64,000 nucleotides of DNA from Sphingomonadales bacterium UBA2369 (GCA_002344055.1 DDTH01000014.1:338487-402486), one strand, 5' to 3'; numbered from the stretch's first letter, positions 1-9,331 are shown. Numbers and translations are program-made. Notes: generated by a model not told the origin, from the letters alone.

Positions 1-1486
1 AGCGGCCGGTGCCGACCCAGCTTAGCATCAGCCCCTCCGCGCGCAGATAATATTGCAGCATCCAATTATAGCGCGACGGCGTCTCGTAGCTGACCGTCCA
101 GATCGACGAGAGGTTCGACACGCGCGGGCTGAGCCCCTCGGCCTCCAGCCGCGCATTGAGCGCCGCCGCGCGGCCGTCCCAGCGTTCGTCGATCCCGTCA
201 TACAGCTTCGCGATTTCCGGCGTTTCCAGCCGCTTCAGGAACACGTTCATCGCGCCCATCACATAGGGGTGCGAATTGAACGTACCGCGAGCGAGAAGCA
301 CGTCCACAGGCCGGTCCTCCTTGAAGCGGCGCATGAGGTCGGCACGCCCGGTGAGCACGCCAACGGGAAGGCCGCCGCCCAGCGATTTGCCGTAGGTGAT
401 CATGTCGGGCTGCACGCCGTAATAATCCTTCGCGCCGCCGGGAGCGAGGCGGAAGCCGACGAACACTTCGTCGAAGATCAAGACGATGCCCGCCTCGCGG
501 CAGGTATCGGCAAGCCGCTTGAGCCACGCCGCATAGGCTTCGCGATCCACCGTCGCGGCCTTGCGGCTGCTGTCGATCAGCGCGCCGTCGCTCGGCGCGG
601 CGCTGTTCGGATGGAGCGCCTGCAGCGGGTTCACCAGCACGCAGGCAATGTCGCTCCGCGTCTTCAGCACGTGCAGCGTCTGCTCGCTCATGTCGGCGAG
701 CGTGTAGGTGCGCTGCTCGGGTACCGGATTGCCGACACCCGGCTGCACATCGCCCCACCAGCCATGATAAGCGCCGGCGAAGCGGACGAGGTGCGTCTTG
801 CCGGTGTGATAGCGGGCCAGCCGCACCGCCTGCATCACCGCCTCGGTGCCGGACATGTGGAAGCTGACCTCGTCCAGCCCGGACACTGCTTTCAGCCGCT
901 CGACATTGTCGGTGACGACCGGGTGGAACAGGCCGAGCACCGGACCCAGCTCCGCCACCATCGCCGCGCCTTCCGCGATCGTCTCCTTGTAGAAATCATA
1001 GCCGAACAGGTTGACGCCGTAGCTGCCGGTCAGGTCGTAAAATTCGTTCCCGTCCAGATCGGCGATCTTCACCCCGTGCGACGATTGCACGAAGGTTCCG
1101 GACGGCAGCTTCTCCCGCACGATCGCGCTGAACTGGAACGGCACGCGATATTTGGCGGTGAATTGCAGGTCGGACAGGCCTTCGCGCGTCCGCTTCGTCT
1201 GTGCGATCGTCTTGGCGTAGCGGGTCAGGAACAACTCCGACAGCCGCTCGAACCCCGCCTTGCGCCGTGCCGCCACGTCCGAAGATGCGTCGTCAGCGTC
1301 GAAGAATTTCGCTTCGTCATAATCGTAAAAGGGGATCATCCCCGCGATCCTTTTGCCCATCTTGGCGTGGCCGACGATGCCGGGATGCTTCGCCTTGGAC
1401 AGCTGCAACCGCCGCCGCGCCTTCGTCACGCCCAGCGCCAGCAGGAGAGCGGCGCCACCGGCCGCGGCGATATTTCTGCGTTTCAT
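1..1486 (-). CDS. class III PLP aminotransferase, glutamate-1-semialdehyde aminomutase-like (3' end outside window)
   Basis: A pyridoxal-phosphate enzyme of the class III aminotransferase / GSA-aminomutase family. 495 codons are visible and the reading frame is still open at base 1. The ATG at 1486 is followed by a short hydrophobic stretch (NIAAAGGAALLLALGV), so the protein may be membrane-anchored. The cofactor lysine is about residue 367 in YGKSLGGG, preceded by the acidic FDEV motif. Classic HemL is about 430 residues with its lysine near 270, so this protein has roughly 95 extra N-terminal residues. That makes a dedicated HemL role doubtful; a transaminase of unknown substrate is as likely. 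It diverges from psd. Confidence 0.85.
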   Translation of the reverse strand, partial: MKRRNIAAAGGAALLLALGVTKARRRLQLSKAKHPGIVGHAKMGKRIAGMIPFYDYDEAKFFDADDASSDVAARRKAGFERLSELFLTRYAKTIAQTKRTREGLSDLQFTAKYRVPFQFSAIVREKLPSGTFVQSSHGVKIADLDGNEFYDLTGSYGVNLFGYDFYKETIAEGAAMVAELGPVLGLFHPVVTDNVERLKAVSGLDEVSFHMSGTEAVMQAVRLARYHTGKTHLVRFAGAYHGWWGDVQPGVGNPVPEQRTYTLADMSEQTLHVLKTRSDIACVLVNPLQALHPNSAAPSDGALIDSSRKAATVDREAYAAWLKRLADTCREAGIVLIFDEVFVGFRLAPGGAKDYYGVQPDMITYGKSLGGGLPVGVLTGRADLMRRFKEDRPVDVLLARGTFNSHPYVMGAMNVFLKRLETPEIAKLYDGIDERWDGRAAALNARLEAEGLSPRVSNLSSIWTVSYETPSRYNWMLQYYLRAEGLMLSWVGTGR

Positions 1487-1555
1487 TCTTGTGACCCGAT
1501 CTGTATGCCGTCCCGCCGGGCCATGACCTGACCAGCTGGGATTAAGAATTTAGGC

Positions 1556-2530
1556 ATGCGCTCTGCCCTGCACAAACTCGTTGCTCAAGAGGACATCAAT
1601 TTCCTCCTGACCAATCGCCTGCCGCGGCGGCTCACCACCCGCTTCGTGGGCTGGTTCTCGAAGATCCAGAATCCGGTCGTGCGCAAGACCTCGATCGCCG
1701 CCTGGAAATTGTTCTCCGACCTCGATCTCTCCGAGGCGAAAGAGACCAAGTTCAAGTCGATGCACGACGTCTTCATCCGCGAGCTGAAGCCCGGCGCGCG
1801 GCCGATCGAGCAGGATCCGAACATCATGGCCTCGCCGTCGGACGCGATTGTCGGCGCGCACGGGCGGATCGACGGGGACCGGCTCTATCAGGTGAAGGGC
1901 TTTCCCTACACGCTCGCCGACCTGCTGGGCGAGGAGGCGGACAGCGGCACTTTCCGCAACGGCACCTTCGTGACGCTACGGCTGACCTCCAGCATGTATC
2001 ACCGCTTCCACGCGCCGCACGATCTGGTGGTGGACCGCGTCACCTACATTTCCGGCGACACCTGGAACGTGAATCCGGTGGCGCTGAAGCGGGTGGAAAA
2101 GCTCTTCTGCAAGAATGAGCGCGCGCTGGTGCACTGCCAGCTGCAGCCGTCCGGCCACCCGATCATGCTCGTGCCGGTCGCCGCCATTTTGGTCGCCAGC
2201 ATCCGCTTCAACTTTGTCGATGTGCTGCGCCATCTGCATCCCAAGGGCGCGCGGCACGAGCGCAACCGCCGCCGGGGCGCGCAGAAGGCGCGGGCGCTGC
2301 GTACCAAAAGGCGCGGCGGCGGCGCGAAGCTTGGAGTCGTGCACAATATCCCTTGCCGCGCCGAGGTGGCCAAGGGCGAGGAGATGGGCTGGTTCGAGCA
2401 TGGCTCGACCATCATCATGTTCGCGCCGGAGGGCTTCGAGCTGGCCGAGGGGCTGGAAGAAGGCATGCAGATCAAGGCCGGTCAGGCGCTGATGCGGCTG
2501 CCGGCTGAAACGGAGATCGGTACCGAATGA
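1556..2530 (+). CDS. psd: phosphatidylserine decarboxylase proenzyme
   Basis: 324 aa; makes phosphatidylethanolamine from phosphatidylserine at the membrane. The self-cleavage site is HGST (Ser about 284), which becomes the pyruvoyl group. The Asp of SPSDAIVG and the His of YHRFHAPHD fit the Asp-His-Ser processing triad of the family. Between the core and the cleavage site (about 228-258) lies a very basic stretch rich in Arg and Lys (HERNRRRGAQKARALRTKRR), not part of the usual type I enzyme; its role is unknown. The ATG at 1556 is the first in frame after the divergent intergenic region. The stop overlaps the next ATG by 4 bp, so the M20 peptidase is probably cotranscribed. Confidence 0.93.
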   Translation: MRSALHKLVAQEDINFLLTNRLPRRLTTRFVGWFSKIQNPVVRKTSIAAWKLFSDLDLSEAKETKFKSMHDVFIRELKPGARPIEQDPNIMASPSDAIVGAHGRIDGDRLYQVKGFPYTLADLLGEEADSGTFRNGTFVTLRLTSSMYHRFHAPHDLVVDRVTYISGDTWNVNPVALKRVEKLFCKNERALVHCQLQPSGHPIMLVPVAAILVASIRFNFVDVLRHLHPKGARHERNRRRGAQKARALRTKRRGGGAKLGVVHNIPCRAEVAKGEEMGWFEHGSTIIMFAPEGFELAEGLEEGMQIKAGQALMRLPAETEIGTE

Positions 2531-3903
2531 AACGCCTGATTGCTGTCCTCGCCGCCTTCCTTTCCACCGCGGCCTGGGCGCAGACGGCCCCCAATGACAC
2601 CCGCGCCCGCGCCGAGCGCGATCTGTTTGAGCGCGTCGTGGAAATCCCCACCGTCGCGGGTCGCGGCGAGATGCCCCGGTTGACCGCCTTGCTCGCGCAG
2701 GAATTCCGCAGCGTCGGCATCACCGACATCCGCATCCAGCCGCATGGCGACACGCAGTCGATGATCGTCCGCTGGCCGGCGGCGCGTCGCTCGAATTTGA
2801 AGCCGATCCTGCTGCTGGCGCATATGGATGTGGTCGAAGCGCGTCGGGAGGATTGGACGCACGATCCGTTCGAATTCCGCGAGGCGGACGGCTATTATTG
2901 GGGGCGCGGCGCTTCCGACAACAAGGCCGGTGTAGTGGCGATTGTCGCGGTGCTGAAGCGGCTTAAGGCGTCGGGTTTTCAGCCCAATCGCGACATCATC
3001 GTGCTCTTCACCGGCGACGAGGAAACGCAGCAGGACGGCGCGCGCCTCGCCGCAAGCGAATGGCGGTCGCTGATCGACGCCGAATATGCGCTGAATTCGG
3101 ACGGCGGTGGCGGTGCGATCTTCCGCGACGGGCGGGTGCGCGGCTTCGGCTTCCAGACCGGCGAGAAGGTCTATTCCGACTTCCGCTTCCTCACCACCAA
3201 TCGCGGCGGCCATAGCTCCGCCCCGCGCGCCGACAATGCGATCTACCAGCTCGCCGGGGCGCTGCGGAATCTGGAGGCCTATCGCTTCACGCCGCTGCTG
3301 AACGAGACCACCCGCGCCTCGTTCGAAGCGACCGTTGCGTCCGACAATGGTCTGTGGGGTGCCACCATCCGCGCCTGGCTCGACGATCCGGAAAATATGG
3401 AAAAAGCCGATGCGGTCGAGGCGCTCTCGCCCGGCTCCACCCGCACCCGCTGTATCGCCACGCAACTTGCGGCCGGCCATGCTCCCAACGCGCTGCCGCA
3501 GCGGGCCGAAGCTACGGTGAATTGCCGCATCTTTCCCGGCGTCGATCCCGCCGAAGTGCTGCGCGAATTGCAGGCGATTGCGGGCCGTGAGGTCCGGGTC
3601 GAAGTCATCGACGCGGCTGTGCCTTCCCCGGCCAGCCCGCTGCGCGCTGACATCATGGACGCTTACCGGGCGGCGCTCTCGCGCAAATTCCCGAACGCGC
3701 CGCTGGTGCCGGTGCAGCTGAACGGTGCGACCGACGGCGCCTATATGCGCGCGGCGGGCATTCCGACCTATGGCGTCGGCGCGCTGTGGAGCTGGATCGG
3801 CGACCAGTCCGGTGTCCACGGTCTGAACGAGCGCGTGGTGATCAAGGCCTTCCACGACCAGATCGACATATGGGAGGAAATGCTGCGCACGCTGGCGGGG
3901 TAG
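2527..3903 (+). CDS. exported M20 family metallopeptidase
   Basis: 458 aa. Residues 1-18 form a Sec signal peptide ending AWA-Q. The dinuclear zinc set of M20 exopeptidases is visible in order: His of LLLAHMDVV, bridging Asp of GRGASDNKAG, catalytic Glu pair of TGDEET, Asp of NSDGGG, and a C-terminal His in SGVHGLNER. The insert between these halves is the dimerisation domain. Likely a periplasmic dipeptidase or carboxypeptidase; the substrate is not readable. The ATG overlaps the psd stop (ATGA). It converges with the aminotransferase at 3907 with almost no gap. Confidence 0.9.
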   Translation: MKRLIAVLAAFLSTAAWAQTAPNDTRARAERDLFERVVEIPTVAGRGEMPRLTALLAQEFRSVGITDIRIQPHGDTQSMIVRWPAARRSNLKPILLLAHMDVVEARREDWTHDPFEFREADGYYWGRGASDNKAGVVAIVAVLKRLKASGFQPNRDIIVLFTGDEETQQDGARLAASEWRSLIDAEYALNSDGGGGAIFRDGRVRGFGFQTGEKVYSDFRFLTTNRGGHSSAPRADNAIYQLAGALRNLEAYRFTPLLNETTRASFEATVASDNGLWGATIRAWLDDPENMEKADAVEALSPGSTRTRCIATQLAAGHAPNALPQRAEATVNCRIFPGVDPAEVLRELQAIAGREVRVEVIDAAVPSPASPLRADIMDAYRAALSRKFPNAPLVPVQLNGATDGAYMRAAGIPTYGVGALWSWIGDQSGVHGLNERVVIKAFHDQIDIWEEMLRTLAG

Positions 3904-3906
3904 GAG

Positions 3907-5067
3907 CTAGCCCAGCTTCGGCAGCGCCCGCTCCAGCCGCGCCAGCGCTTCATCCAGCGTCGCATCCTGCTTGGCGTGGCAGAGACGGACGAGGTGGGTC
4001 ACCGGCTCTTCCGCGTAGAATGCGGAGATGGGGATCGCGGCCACGCCCGCCTCGGTGACCATCCATTCGCAGAATGCCGCATCGTCCATCGATATGCCGG
4101 ACGCGGCGAGGTCCAGCGACAGGAACCAGGTCGCTTCGCTCGGCAGGGTCTTCAGGCCCAGCCGCTCCAGACCGTCAGCCAGCCGATCGCGCGAGCGCTG
4201 AAAGCCGAGGCGCGACCCTTCGACCCAGGCCATTGATCCACGCAGTCCTTCCGCGACCGCATATTGCAGGTTAGGTGGCGTGGTGAAGGTCAGGAATTGG
4301 TGCGCCCTGGCGAGCACCCGCGCGAGTTCCGGTGCGGCGCACAGCCAACCGACCTTCCACCCGGTCATCGCGAAAATCTTGCCCGCGGAGCCGATCTTCA
4401 CCGTCCGCTCGCGCATCCCCGGCATGGCCATCAGCGGAATGTGCCGTACGTCGTCGAAGACGACATGCTCCCACACTTCGTCACTGATCGCGATCAGATC
4501 GCGCGAGACGCAGAAATCGGCCAGCAGCGCCAACTCGTCTGCACGCGCCACGGAAGCAGCCGGATTGAGCGGGTTGCACAGGATGATCGCCCGCGTCGCC
4601 GGTGTGACATTGGCCTCCAGCGCTTCGCGCGTGATCCGCCAGTCCGGCGGTGCGAGCCGCACCAGCCGCGCCGTGCCGCCCGCGCGCTCGATCAGCGGCT
4701 TGTAGGCGTCATAGAGCGGCTGAAAGAGCAGGACCTCGTCGCCCGGGGAAACGAGCGCCAGGATGGAGGCAGCCAGCGCTTCGGTCGCACCAGAAGTGAC
4801 CACGACCTCTTGGGCATCCAAGTCGACTTCCTGAGCAGTGCGATAATGCGCTGCCACCGCCTCCCGCAGCTCCGGCAGGCCCAGCATCGGTGGATACTGG
4901 CTGGACCGCGCGGTCAGCGCCTCTGCCGCGGCGGCGAGCACTTCGGGCGGCCCGTTCGCGTCGGGAAAGCCCTGACCCAGATTGATCGCCCCGGTCTCGC
5001 GCGCCCGCATTGACATGCGTTCGAAGAAGGAGACGGCCATGTTGGCGTAAAGCGGGTGCATGCACAT
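3907..5067 (-). CDS. class I/II aminotransferase (methionine/kynurenine aminotransferase type)
   Basis: 386 aa, cytosolic fold type I PLP enzyme. Family marks: INLGQGFPD near the N terminus, substrate/cofactor segment NPLNPAAS, PLP-phosphate Asp/Tyr region ISDEVWEHV, and the Schiff-base lysine in SAGKIFAMTGWKVGW. The pattern resembles YbdL-type enzymes that transaminate methionine or kynurenine and often salvage keto acids. The annotated start (MCMHPLYANM) has further in-frame ATGs 2 and 9 codons downstream, so the exact N terminus is unsure. Transcribed away from the TonB receptor; the two share the 191-bp regulatory region with the sigma-54 elements. Confidence 0.9.
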   Translation of the reverse strand: MCMHPLYANMAVSFFERMSMRARETGAINLGQGFPDANGPPEVLAAAAEALTARSSQYPPMLGLPELREAVAAHYRTAQEVDLDAQEVVVTSGATEALAASILALVSPGDEVLLFQPLYDAYKPLIERAGGTARLVRLAPPDWRITREALEANVTPATRAIILCNPLNPAASVARADELALLADFCVSRDLIAISDEVWEHVVFDDVRHIPLMAMPGMRERTVKIGSAGKIFAMTGWKVGWLCAAPELARVLARAHQFLTFTTPPNLQYAVAEGLRGSMAWVEGSRLGFQRSRDRLADGLERLGLKTLPSEATWFLSLDLAASGISMDDAAFCEWMVTEAGVAAIPISAFYAEEPVTHLVRLCHAKQDATLDEALARLERALPKLG

Positions 5068-5096
5068 CCGCTAGCACGGCAACATGGCCGACGGCG

Positions 5097-5118
5097 AGGT
5101 GTCCGATTTCGGACACCT
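5097..5118 (+). promoter_or_regulatory. perfect palindrome, candidate enhancer (UAS1) for a sigma-54 activator
   Basis: Two exact 10-bp arms (AGGTGTCCGA and its complement) separated by TT. The centre lies about 118 bp before the predicted start of the sigma-54 promoter at 5199. A second, related palindrome lies 33 bp downstream, three helical turns away, as is usual for bacterial enhancer-binding protein sites. The protein that binds is not identifiable here. Confidence 0.6.
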
Positions 5119-5133
5119 GAGCGTCCATCGCCT

Positions 5134-5147
5134 GTCCGCTTGCGGAC
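5134..5147 (+). promoter_or_regulatory. second related palindrome, candidate enhancer (UAS2)
   Basis: GTCCGC-TT-GCGGAC, sharing the GTCCG(A/C)-TT core with the palindrome at 5097. Its centre is 33 bp from the first site and about 85 bp before the predicted transcription start, on the same helical face. Confidence 0.55.
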
Positions 5148-5198
5148 GGATTTCGCCTGATTTTTCGACGACTTGATGCTCCCGGTCGACGAACTGTC

Positions 5199-5214
5199 TG
5201 GCACGTATCCTGCT
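5199..5214 (+). promoter_or_regulatory. sigma-54 (RpoN) promoter of the TonB-dependent receptor
   Basis: TGGCACG-tatc-CTGCT matches the sigma-54 consensus TGGCACG-N4-TTGCW except for one T to C, with correct GG-to-GC spacing. Predicted start near 5224, leaving a leader of about 35 nt with Shine-Dalgarno GGGAGGGG before the TTG start at 5259. Two palindromes upstream fit activator sites. Confidence 0.7.
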
Positions 5215-5258
5215 ACAGGTGTGGCAACGGCGCGGTAGGCGCCGGTTGGGAGGGGTAT

Positions 5259-7409
5259 TTGCGTTCTTCATTCACGAGCCTGCGCGCTCGCACCCGTCTG
5301 GCCGCCGGCGTCGCGGTCGCATCCCTCGCTTTTGCGGGGCCGGCTCTCGCCCAGACCGAGGCGCCGCCTCCCGCGCCCGCGCCGACCCCGGCTCCCGCCG
5401 CCCCCGAAAGCGGCGAGGCACCGCCGCCCGAGGCCAGCGCGGCGCCGGAGGGCCGCCGCACCTACACGCCGGAGGACTTCGCCCGCTACGCGCCGCGTAC
5501 TGCGCTCGACATGCTGCAGCGTGTCCCGGGCTTCACCATTCAGTCGGCGCAGGTCCAGCGCGGCCTGGGTCAGGCCAGCGGCAACGTGCTGCTGAACGGC
5601 CAGCGCGTGTCGAACCAGTCGGACGATATCGTCACCCAGCTTGGCCGGATCCCTGCGGGCAATGTGGTGCGGATCGAGATTGCCGACGCGGCGACGCTCG
5701 ATATTCCCGGCCTGTCGGGGCAGATCGCCAACATCATCGTCCGCGCGCAGGGGATTACCGGCCAGTTCAGCTGGAATCCGGAATTCCGCCCGAACTATTC
5801 CGATCCCTTATTCTCGCGCTTCAGCGTGTCGGTCAGCGGCAAGCAGGGGCCGGTCGAATATACGTTGGGCCTCGAGAATCAGGCATCTCGCGGGGCCGCG
5901 GGTGGCCCGACCCTGATCCTGAATGCCGACCGATCCTTGCGGGAGAGCCGCTACGACGAACTGACGTCCAATTTCGATCAGCCGCGCGTCAGCGCGCGAT
6001 TCGTGATCGACGGGCCGGGCAGTTCGGTCGGCAATCTCAACATGATCTACCGGGATTATTGGTACAATTATAACGAAAATGGCGTCCGCACCCGGCCGGG
6101 CCAACTGCCGTTCGATCGCACGGTGCGCAGCCAGGAGGACGGTCACAATTACGAGATTGGCGGCGATTTCGAATTCGCGCTTGGCTCCGGCCGGCTGAAG
6201 CTGATCGGGCTGCAGCGTTATGCGTCAAATCTGCTGAACGACGAGGCGGTGACCACCTTCCGCGACGGTCGGGCCACGCAAGGCTCCTATTTCGTCCGTG
6301 AGTCCGGCGAACTGGAGCGGATCGCCCGCGCCGAATATCGCATCCGCGCCCTGGGCGGCGACTGGCAGCTGTCGGGCGAGGCGGCGTTCAACTCGCTCGA
6401 CGTCTCCGCTTTGTTCGGCACGCTTCAGGCCGACGGCAGCGTCAATCTGGCGCCGTTTCCGGGCAGCGCCGCGCGGGTCGAGGAAGCCCGCTACGAAGGT
6501 ATATTGAGCTACAGCCGCCCGCTGGCCGAGGGGCTGACCATTCAGGTCGCGGCGGGCGCGGAATATTCGCAGCTGTCGCAGGTCGGCGCCGGTGGTCTTA
6601 CCCGCGAGTTTGTAAGGCCGAAGGGCAATATCAACGTCGCCTGGAACGCCGATCCCAACACGACGCTGAACCTGCGCCTCAACCGCCGGGTCGGCCAGAT
6701 CAGCTTCTTCAACTTCGTCGACAGCATCAACCTGAACGACGGTATCGGTAACAATGGCAACGTGAACCTCGTCCCGCCGCAAAGCTGGGAAGCGGAGGTG
6801 GAAGGCGTGCGCCGCTTCGGTCCGTACGGCCAGACGACGCTGCGTCTCTACTATCACGCCATCGAGGACGTGATCGACGTCATTCCCATCGGCGCGACCG
6901 GGCAGGGGATCGGCAATATCGACAGCGCCACCCGGATCGGTGCGGACTGGCGCACGACGATCAATTTCGATCCGTTCGGCTGGCGCGGGGCGCGGCTCGA
7001 TTTCCGCGTGCTGCTGCAGCATAGTGAGGTCGAGGATCCGCTGACCGGCGAAATGCGCCAGATCAGCAACATTACCCGCCGCTTTTTCGAAGGCCAGTTC
7101 CGCTGGGACATTCCTGGCACCGATTTCGCAATCGGCAGCGCCTGGTCGAGCGTGAAGAATGCGTTCAACTATCGCCTGACCGAAGTGGGCCGGCAGAATG
7201 AGGGGCCGATCTTCCTGAATGCCTATGTCGAGCACAAGGACGTGTTCGGGCTGACGGTCCGCGCCACGATCGGCAACACCGCCGACGCGCGCCAGACCTG
7301 GGACCGCACGGTCTATGTCGGGCGCCGCGACGGGCCGGTGGACTTTTACGAGCAGCGCGACCGGCTGATCGGGCCGATCTTCGCCTTCCAGGTGCGGGGA
7401 AGATTCTAG
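5259..7409 (+). CDS. TonB-dependent outer-membrane receptor
   Basis: 716 aa. TTG start chosen because GGGAGGGG sits 5 nt upstream and the signal peptide (to about ALAQ, residue 32) follows at once. A Pro/Ala-rich spacer (about 33-65) precedes the plug domain, which opens with RRTYTPEDFARYAPRTALDM and contains VLLNGQRVSNQ and the IEIADAA stretch. The remainder is a beta barrel ending in Phe (VRGRF), as outer-membrane proteins do. It lacks the N-terminal carboxypeptidase-like domain seen in the receptor at 44813. No substrate gene is adjacent, but the sigma-54 promoter and paired palindromes suggest tight activator control. Confidence 0.9.
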   Translation: MRSSFTSLRARTRLAAGVAVASLAFAGPALAQTEAPPPAPAPTPAPAAPESGEAPPPEASAAPEGRRTYTPEDFARYAPRTALDMLQRVPGFTIQSAQVQRGLGQASGNVLLNGQRVSNQSDDIVTQLGRIPAGNVVRIEIADAATLDIPGLSGQIANIIVRAQGITGQFSWNPEFRPNYSDPLFSRFSVSVSGKQGPVEYTLGLENQASRGAAGGPTLILNADRSLRESRYDELTSNFDQPRVSARFVIDGPGSSVGNLNMIYRDYWYNYNENGVRTRPGQLPFDRTVRSQEDGHNYEIGGDFEFALGSGRLKLIGLQRYASNLLNDEAVTTFRDGRATQGSYFVRESGELERIARAEYRIRALGGDWQLSGEAAFNSLDVSALFGTLQADGSVNLAPFPGSAARVEEARYEGILSYSRPLAEGLTIQVAAGAEYSQLSQVGAGGLTREFVRPKGNINVAWNADPNTTLNLRLNRRVGQISFFNFVDSINLNDGIGNNGNVNLVPPQSWEAEVEGVRRFGPYGQTTLRLYYHAIEDVIDVIPIGATGQGIGNIDSATRIGADWRTTINFDPFGWRGARLDFRVLLQHSEVEDPLTGEMRQISNITRRFFEGQFRWDIPGTDFAIGSAWSSVKNAFNYRLTEVGRQNEGPIFLNAYVEHKDVFGLTVRATIGNTADARQTWDRTVYVGRRDGPVDFYEQRDRLIGPIFAFQVRGRF

Positions 7410-7873
7410 CCGTTGTGGACGGTGAAGATGCTCGTGCTGCCGTCCCGCGCCACCAGCAGCGTGGCATAGCGCTCGCGGCGGTCGCCCATCTCCATGCCGG
7501 GTGAGCCGATCGGCATGCCGGGCACGGCGATGCCGCGCGCGTCAGGCCGCTCGCGCAGCAGCCGCTCGACATCCGAAGCGGGGACGTGGCCCTCGACGAA
7601 ATAGCCGCCCGTCTCGCCCGTGTGACAGGAGCGCAAGGCGTTCACGATGCCCAACCGGTCGGCGATCGGCTGCAGATCCTCGTTCATGTTCACGGTGACC
7701 TCGAAGCCGGCCGCGCGGAGATGATCGACCCAGCCGCCGCAGCAGCCGCAACTCGCCGAGCGGTGGACGGTAATCGCCTTCACCGGCTCGCGCGCCCCGC
7801 ACGCGACAAGCGCCGCCGCCGTCAGCCCGATAAATCCGCGCCGGGTCAATTCCATCGTCTCAATCCTCTTCAT
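7406..7873 (-). CDS. DUF411 metal-binding protein, Tat-type lipoprotein
   Basis: 155 aa. Start at 7873 chosen because its ATG overlaps the moaC stop (ATGA). The N terminus carries a twin-arginine motif (TRRGFIG) followed by a hydrophobic run and a lipobox-like LVAC, suggesting Tat export and lipidation. The mature part shows the DUF411 signature [18 protein letters not shown], with further Cys/His (SCHTGETGG) and Met ([13 protein letters not shown]) ligands typical of copper proteins. It is the last gene of the moa operon; a copper role beside molybdopterin synthesis is noteworthy. It ends overlapping the convergent TonB receptor stop. Confidence 0.87.
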   Translation of the reverse strand: MKRIETMELTRRGFIGLTAAALVACGAREPVKAITVHRSASCGCCGGWVDHLRAAGFEVTVNMNEDLQPIADRLGIVNALRSCHTGETGGYFVEGHVPASDVERLLRERPDARGIAVPGMPIGSPGMEMGDRRERYATLLVARDGSTSIFTVHNG

Positions 7874-8346
7874 GCCGGGTGCCAGCTCCCGGATTTGCCG
7901 CCGCTCTTGGCGGTCACCTCGATGCCGCCGATCACCATCGTCCGGTCGACCGCCTTCAGCATGTCGAACAAAGTCAGGCAAGCGACCGAAACGGCGGTCA
8001 GCGCTTCCATCTCGACGCCGGTCTGGCCGTTGGTCCTCGCTTCGGCCTCGACGCGGAAGCCGGGCAAGGCATCATCCGCCAAGATCCGCACCGCCACTTT
8101 GCTCAGGGGCAGGGGATGGCAAAGCGGGATGAGTTCGGCCGTGCGCTTGGCTGCCATGATCCCGGCCAGTTCGGCGGTGTGGAGCACGACGCCCTTGGGG
8201 GCGGTGCCCTCGGCGACGGCGGCAAGCGTTTCGGGCAGGCAGCGCAATTCGCCGCGCGCGGTCGCGGTGCGCGCCGTCGCCGGCTTGTCGGATACGTCGA
8301 CCATTGTTGCCCGACCGCCCCTGTCGATATGACTGAGGCCGCTCAC
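7870..8346 (-). CDS. moaC: cyclic pyranopterin monophosphate synthase MoaC
   Basis: 158 aa; second step of molybdenum cofactor synthesis, converting the MoaA product to cyclic pyranopterin monophosphate. Diagnostic segments: LSHID near the N terminus, [36 protein letters not shown] and the active-site LKAVDR. GTG start overlapping the moaB stop (GTGA). Part of the tightly overlapping operon moaD-moaE-moaB-moaC-DUF411. No moaA is present in the window. Confidence 0.95.
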   Translation of the reverse strand: MSGLSHIDRGGRATMVDVSDKPATARTATARGELRCLPETLAAVAEGTAPKGVVLHTAELAGIMAAKRTAELIPLCHPLPLSKVAVRILADDALPGFRVEAEARTNGQTGVEMEALTAVSVACLTLFDMLKAVDRTMVIGGIEVTAKSGGKSGSWHPA

Positions 8347-8876
8347 AGCAGGCCCTCGAGGCGCGGAATGTTGCCGGCGAGCGAGCAGGGACGGTGGCGG
8401 CTGTCCAGTTCCTTGGCGAGCACCAGATCCCAGCCGTCGCGGCAGGCACCCGTCGAGCCGGGCAGGCAGAAGATGAAGGTGTCGCCGATCTGCCCCGCCA
8501 GCGCGCGCGACTGCAAGGTCGCGACACCGACCGTGCCAAGGCTCGCCTGATGGAACACCACCGCGAATCCGTCCATCTCGCGCCGGAGCATCGGTCGCAC
8601 CGCCTCCGGGGTCACGTCGCGCGGCGCGAAGCCGGTGCCGCCGGTGGAGATGATGATGTCGATCCCGGGATCATCGGCCCAGGCCGACACCTGCGCCTGA
8701 ATGGCCTCGACATCGTCGGGCACGATCGTCCGGCCCGCGAGGCGATGGCCGGCGCCGGCGATCCGCTCCGCCAGCAACGCGCCCGATTTGTCCGTTTCCT
8801 CGGTCCTTGTGTCGGAGACGACGAGCACCGCGATATGGAGCGGATGGAAGGTCAGTTTCTCGTCGATCCCGTGCAT
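8343..8876 (-). CDS. moaB: molybdenum cofactor biosynthesis protein MoaB
   Basis: 177 aa from the ATG at 8876, which shares its A with the moaE stop (TGATG); an in-frame start 4 codons earlier is possible. MogA/MoaB fold: [16 protein letters not shown], the MPT-binding [17 protein letters not shown], and [18 protein letters not shown]. Family members adenylylate molybdopterin (MogA) or do related work (MoaB); the short length and the sequence favour MoaB. Operon member with 4-bp spacing on both sides. Confidence 0.93.
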   Translation of the reverse strand: MHGIDEKLTFHPLHIAVLVVSDTRTEETDKSGALLAERIAGAGHRLAGRTIVPDDVEAIQAQVSAWADDPGIDIIISTGGTGFAPRDVTPEAVRPMLRREMDGFAVVFHQASLGTVGVATLQSRALAGQIGDTFIFCLPGSTGACRDGWDLVLAKELDSRHRPCSLAGNIPRLEGLL

Positions 8877-9331
8877 CAATCTTCCCACCGCGCGCGGTCG
8901 GCGCGGTCGCCCTCGGTTGGCTCGATCCAGCGCGATCCGTCAACCGCATCCTCGCGCTTCCAGAAGACAGCGTCGGTCTTCAGCCGGTCCATCAGATAGT
9001 CTACCGCCTCGATCGCCGCCCGGCGATGCGCCGCCGCCGCCGCGACGAACACGATCGCCTCACCCGGCGCGATCTGTCCGCAGCGGTGCACCACGCGCAC
9101 GGCCGACAGGTCGAACCTCGTCGTGACCGCCCGCGCGGCTTCATCGAGCGATGTCTGGGTGAGACGCGGATGATGGTCGAGGAACAGCCCGGTGACCGTG
9201 CTGCCAGCCTTGCTCGTCGCGCGGGCGAGGCCGGTGAAGGACGCCACCGCGCCGGCGCCGCTCGTGGCAAAACATGCCAACTCCGCCGCCGGATCGAAGG
9301 CGGCTTGGACGAGGCGGGCGTCGATGCTCAT
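8876..9331 (-). CDS. moaE: molybdopterin synthase catalytic subunit MoaE
   Basis: 151 aa, large subunit of molybdopterin synthase, working with MoaD thiocarboxylate to put two sulfurs on the precursor. Seen: VASFTGLAR, LFLDHHPRLT, the conserved VVHRCGQIAPGEAIVFVA, and the C-terminal catalytic region LKTDAVFWKRE with its lysine. Its start overlaps the end of moaD by 4 bp and its stop overlaps the moaB start. Confidence 0.95.
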   Translation of the reverse strand: MSIDARLVQAAFDPAAELACFATSGAGAVASFTGLARATSKAGSTVTGLFLDHHPRLTQTSLDEAARAVTTRFDLSAVRVVHRCGQIAPGEAIVFVAAAAAHRRAAIEAVDYLMDRLKTDAVFWKREDAVDGSRWIEPTEGDRADRARWED

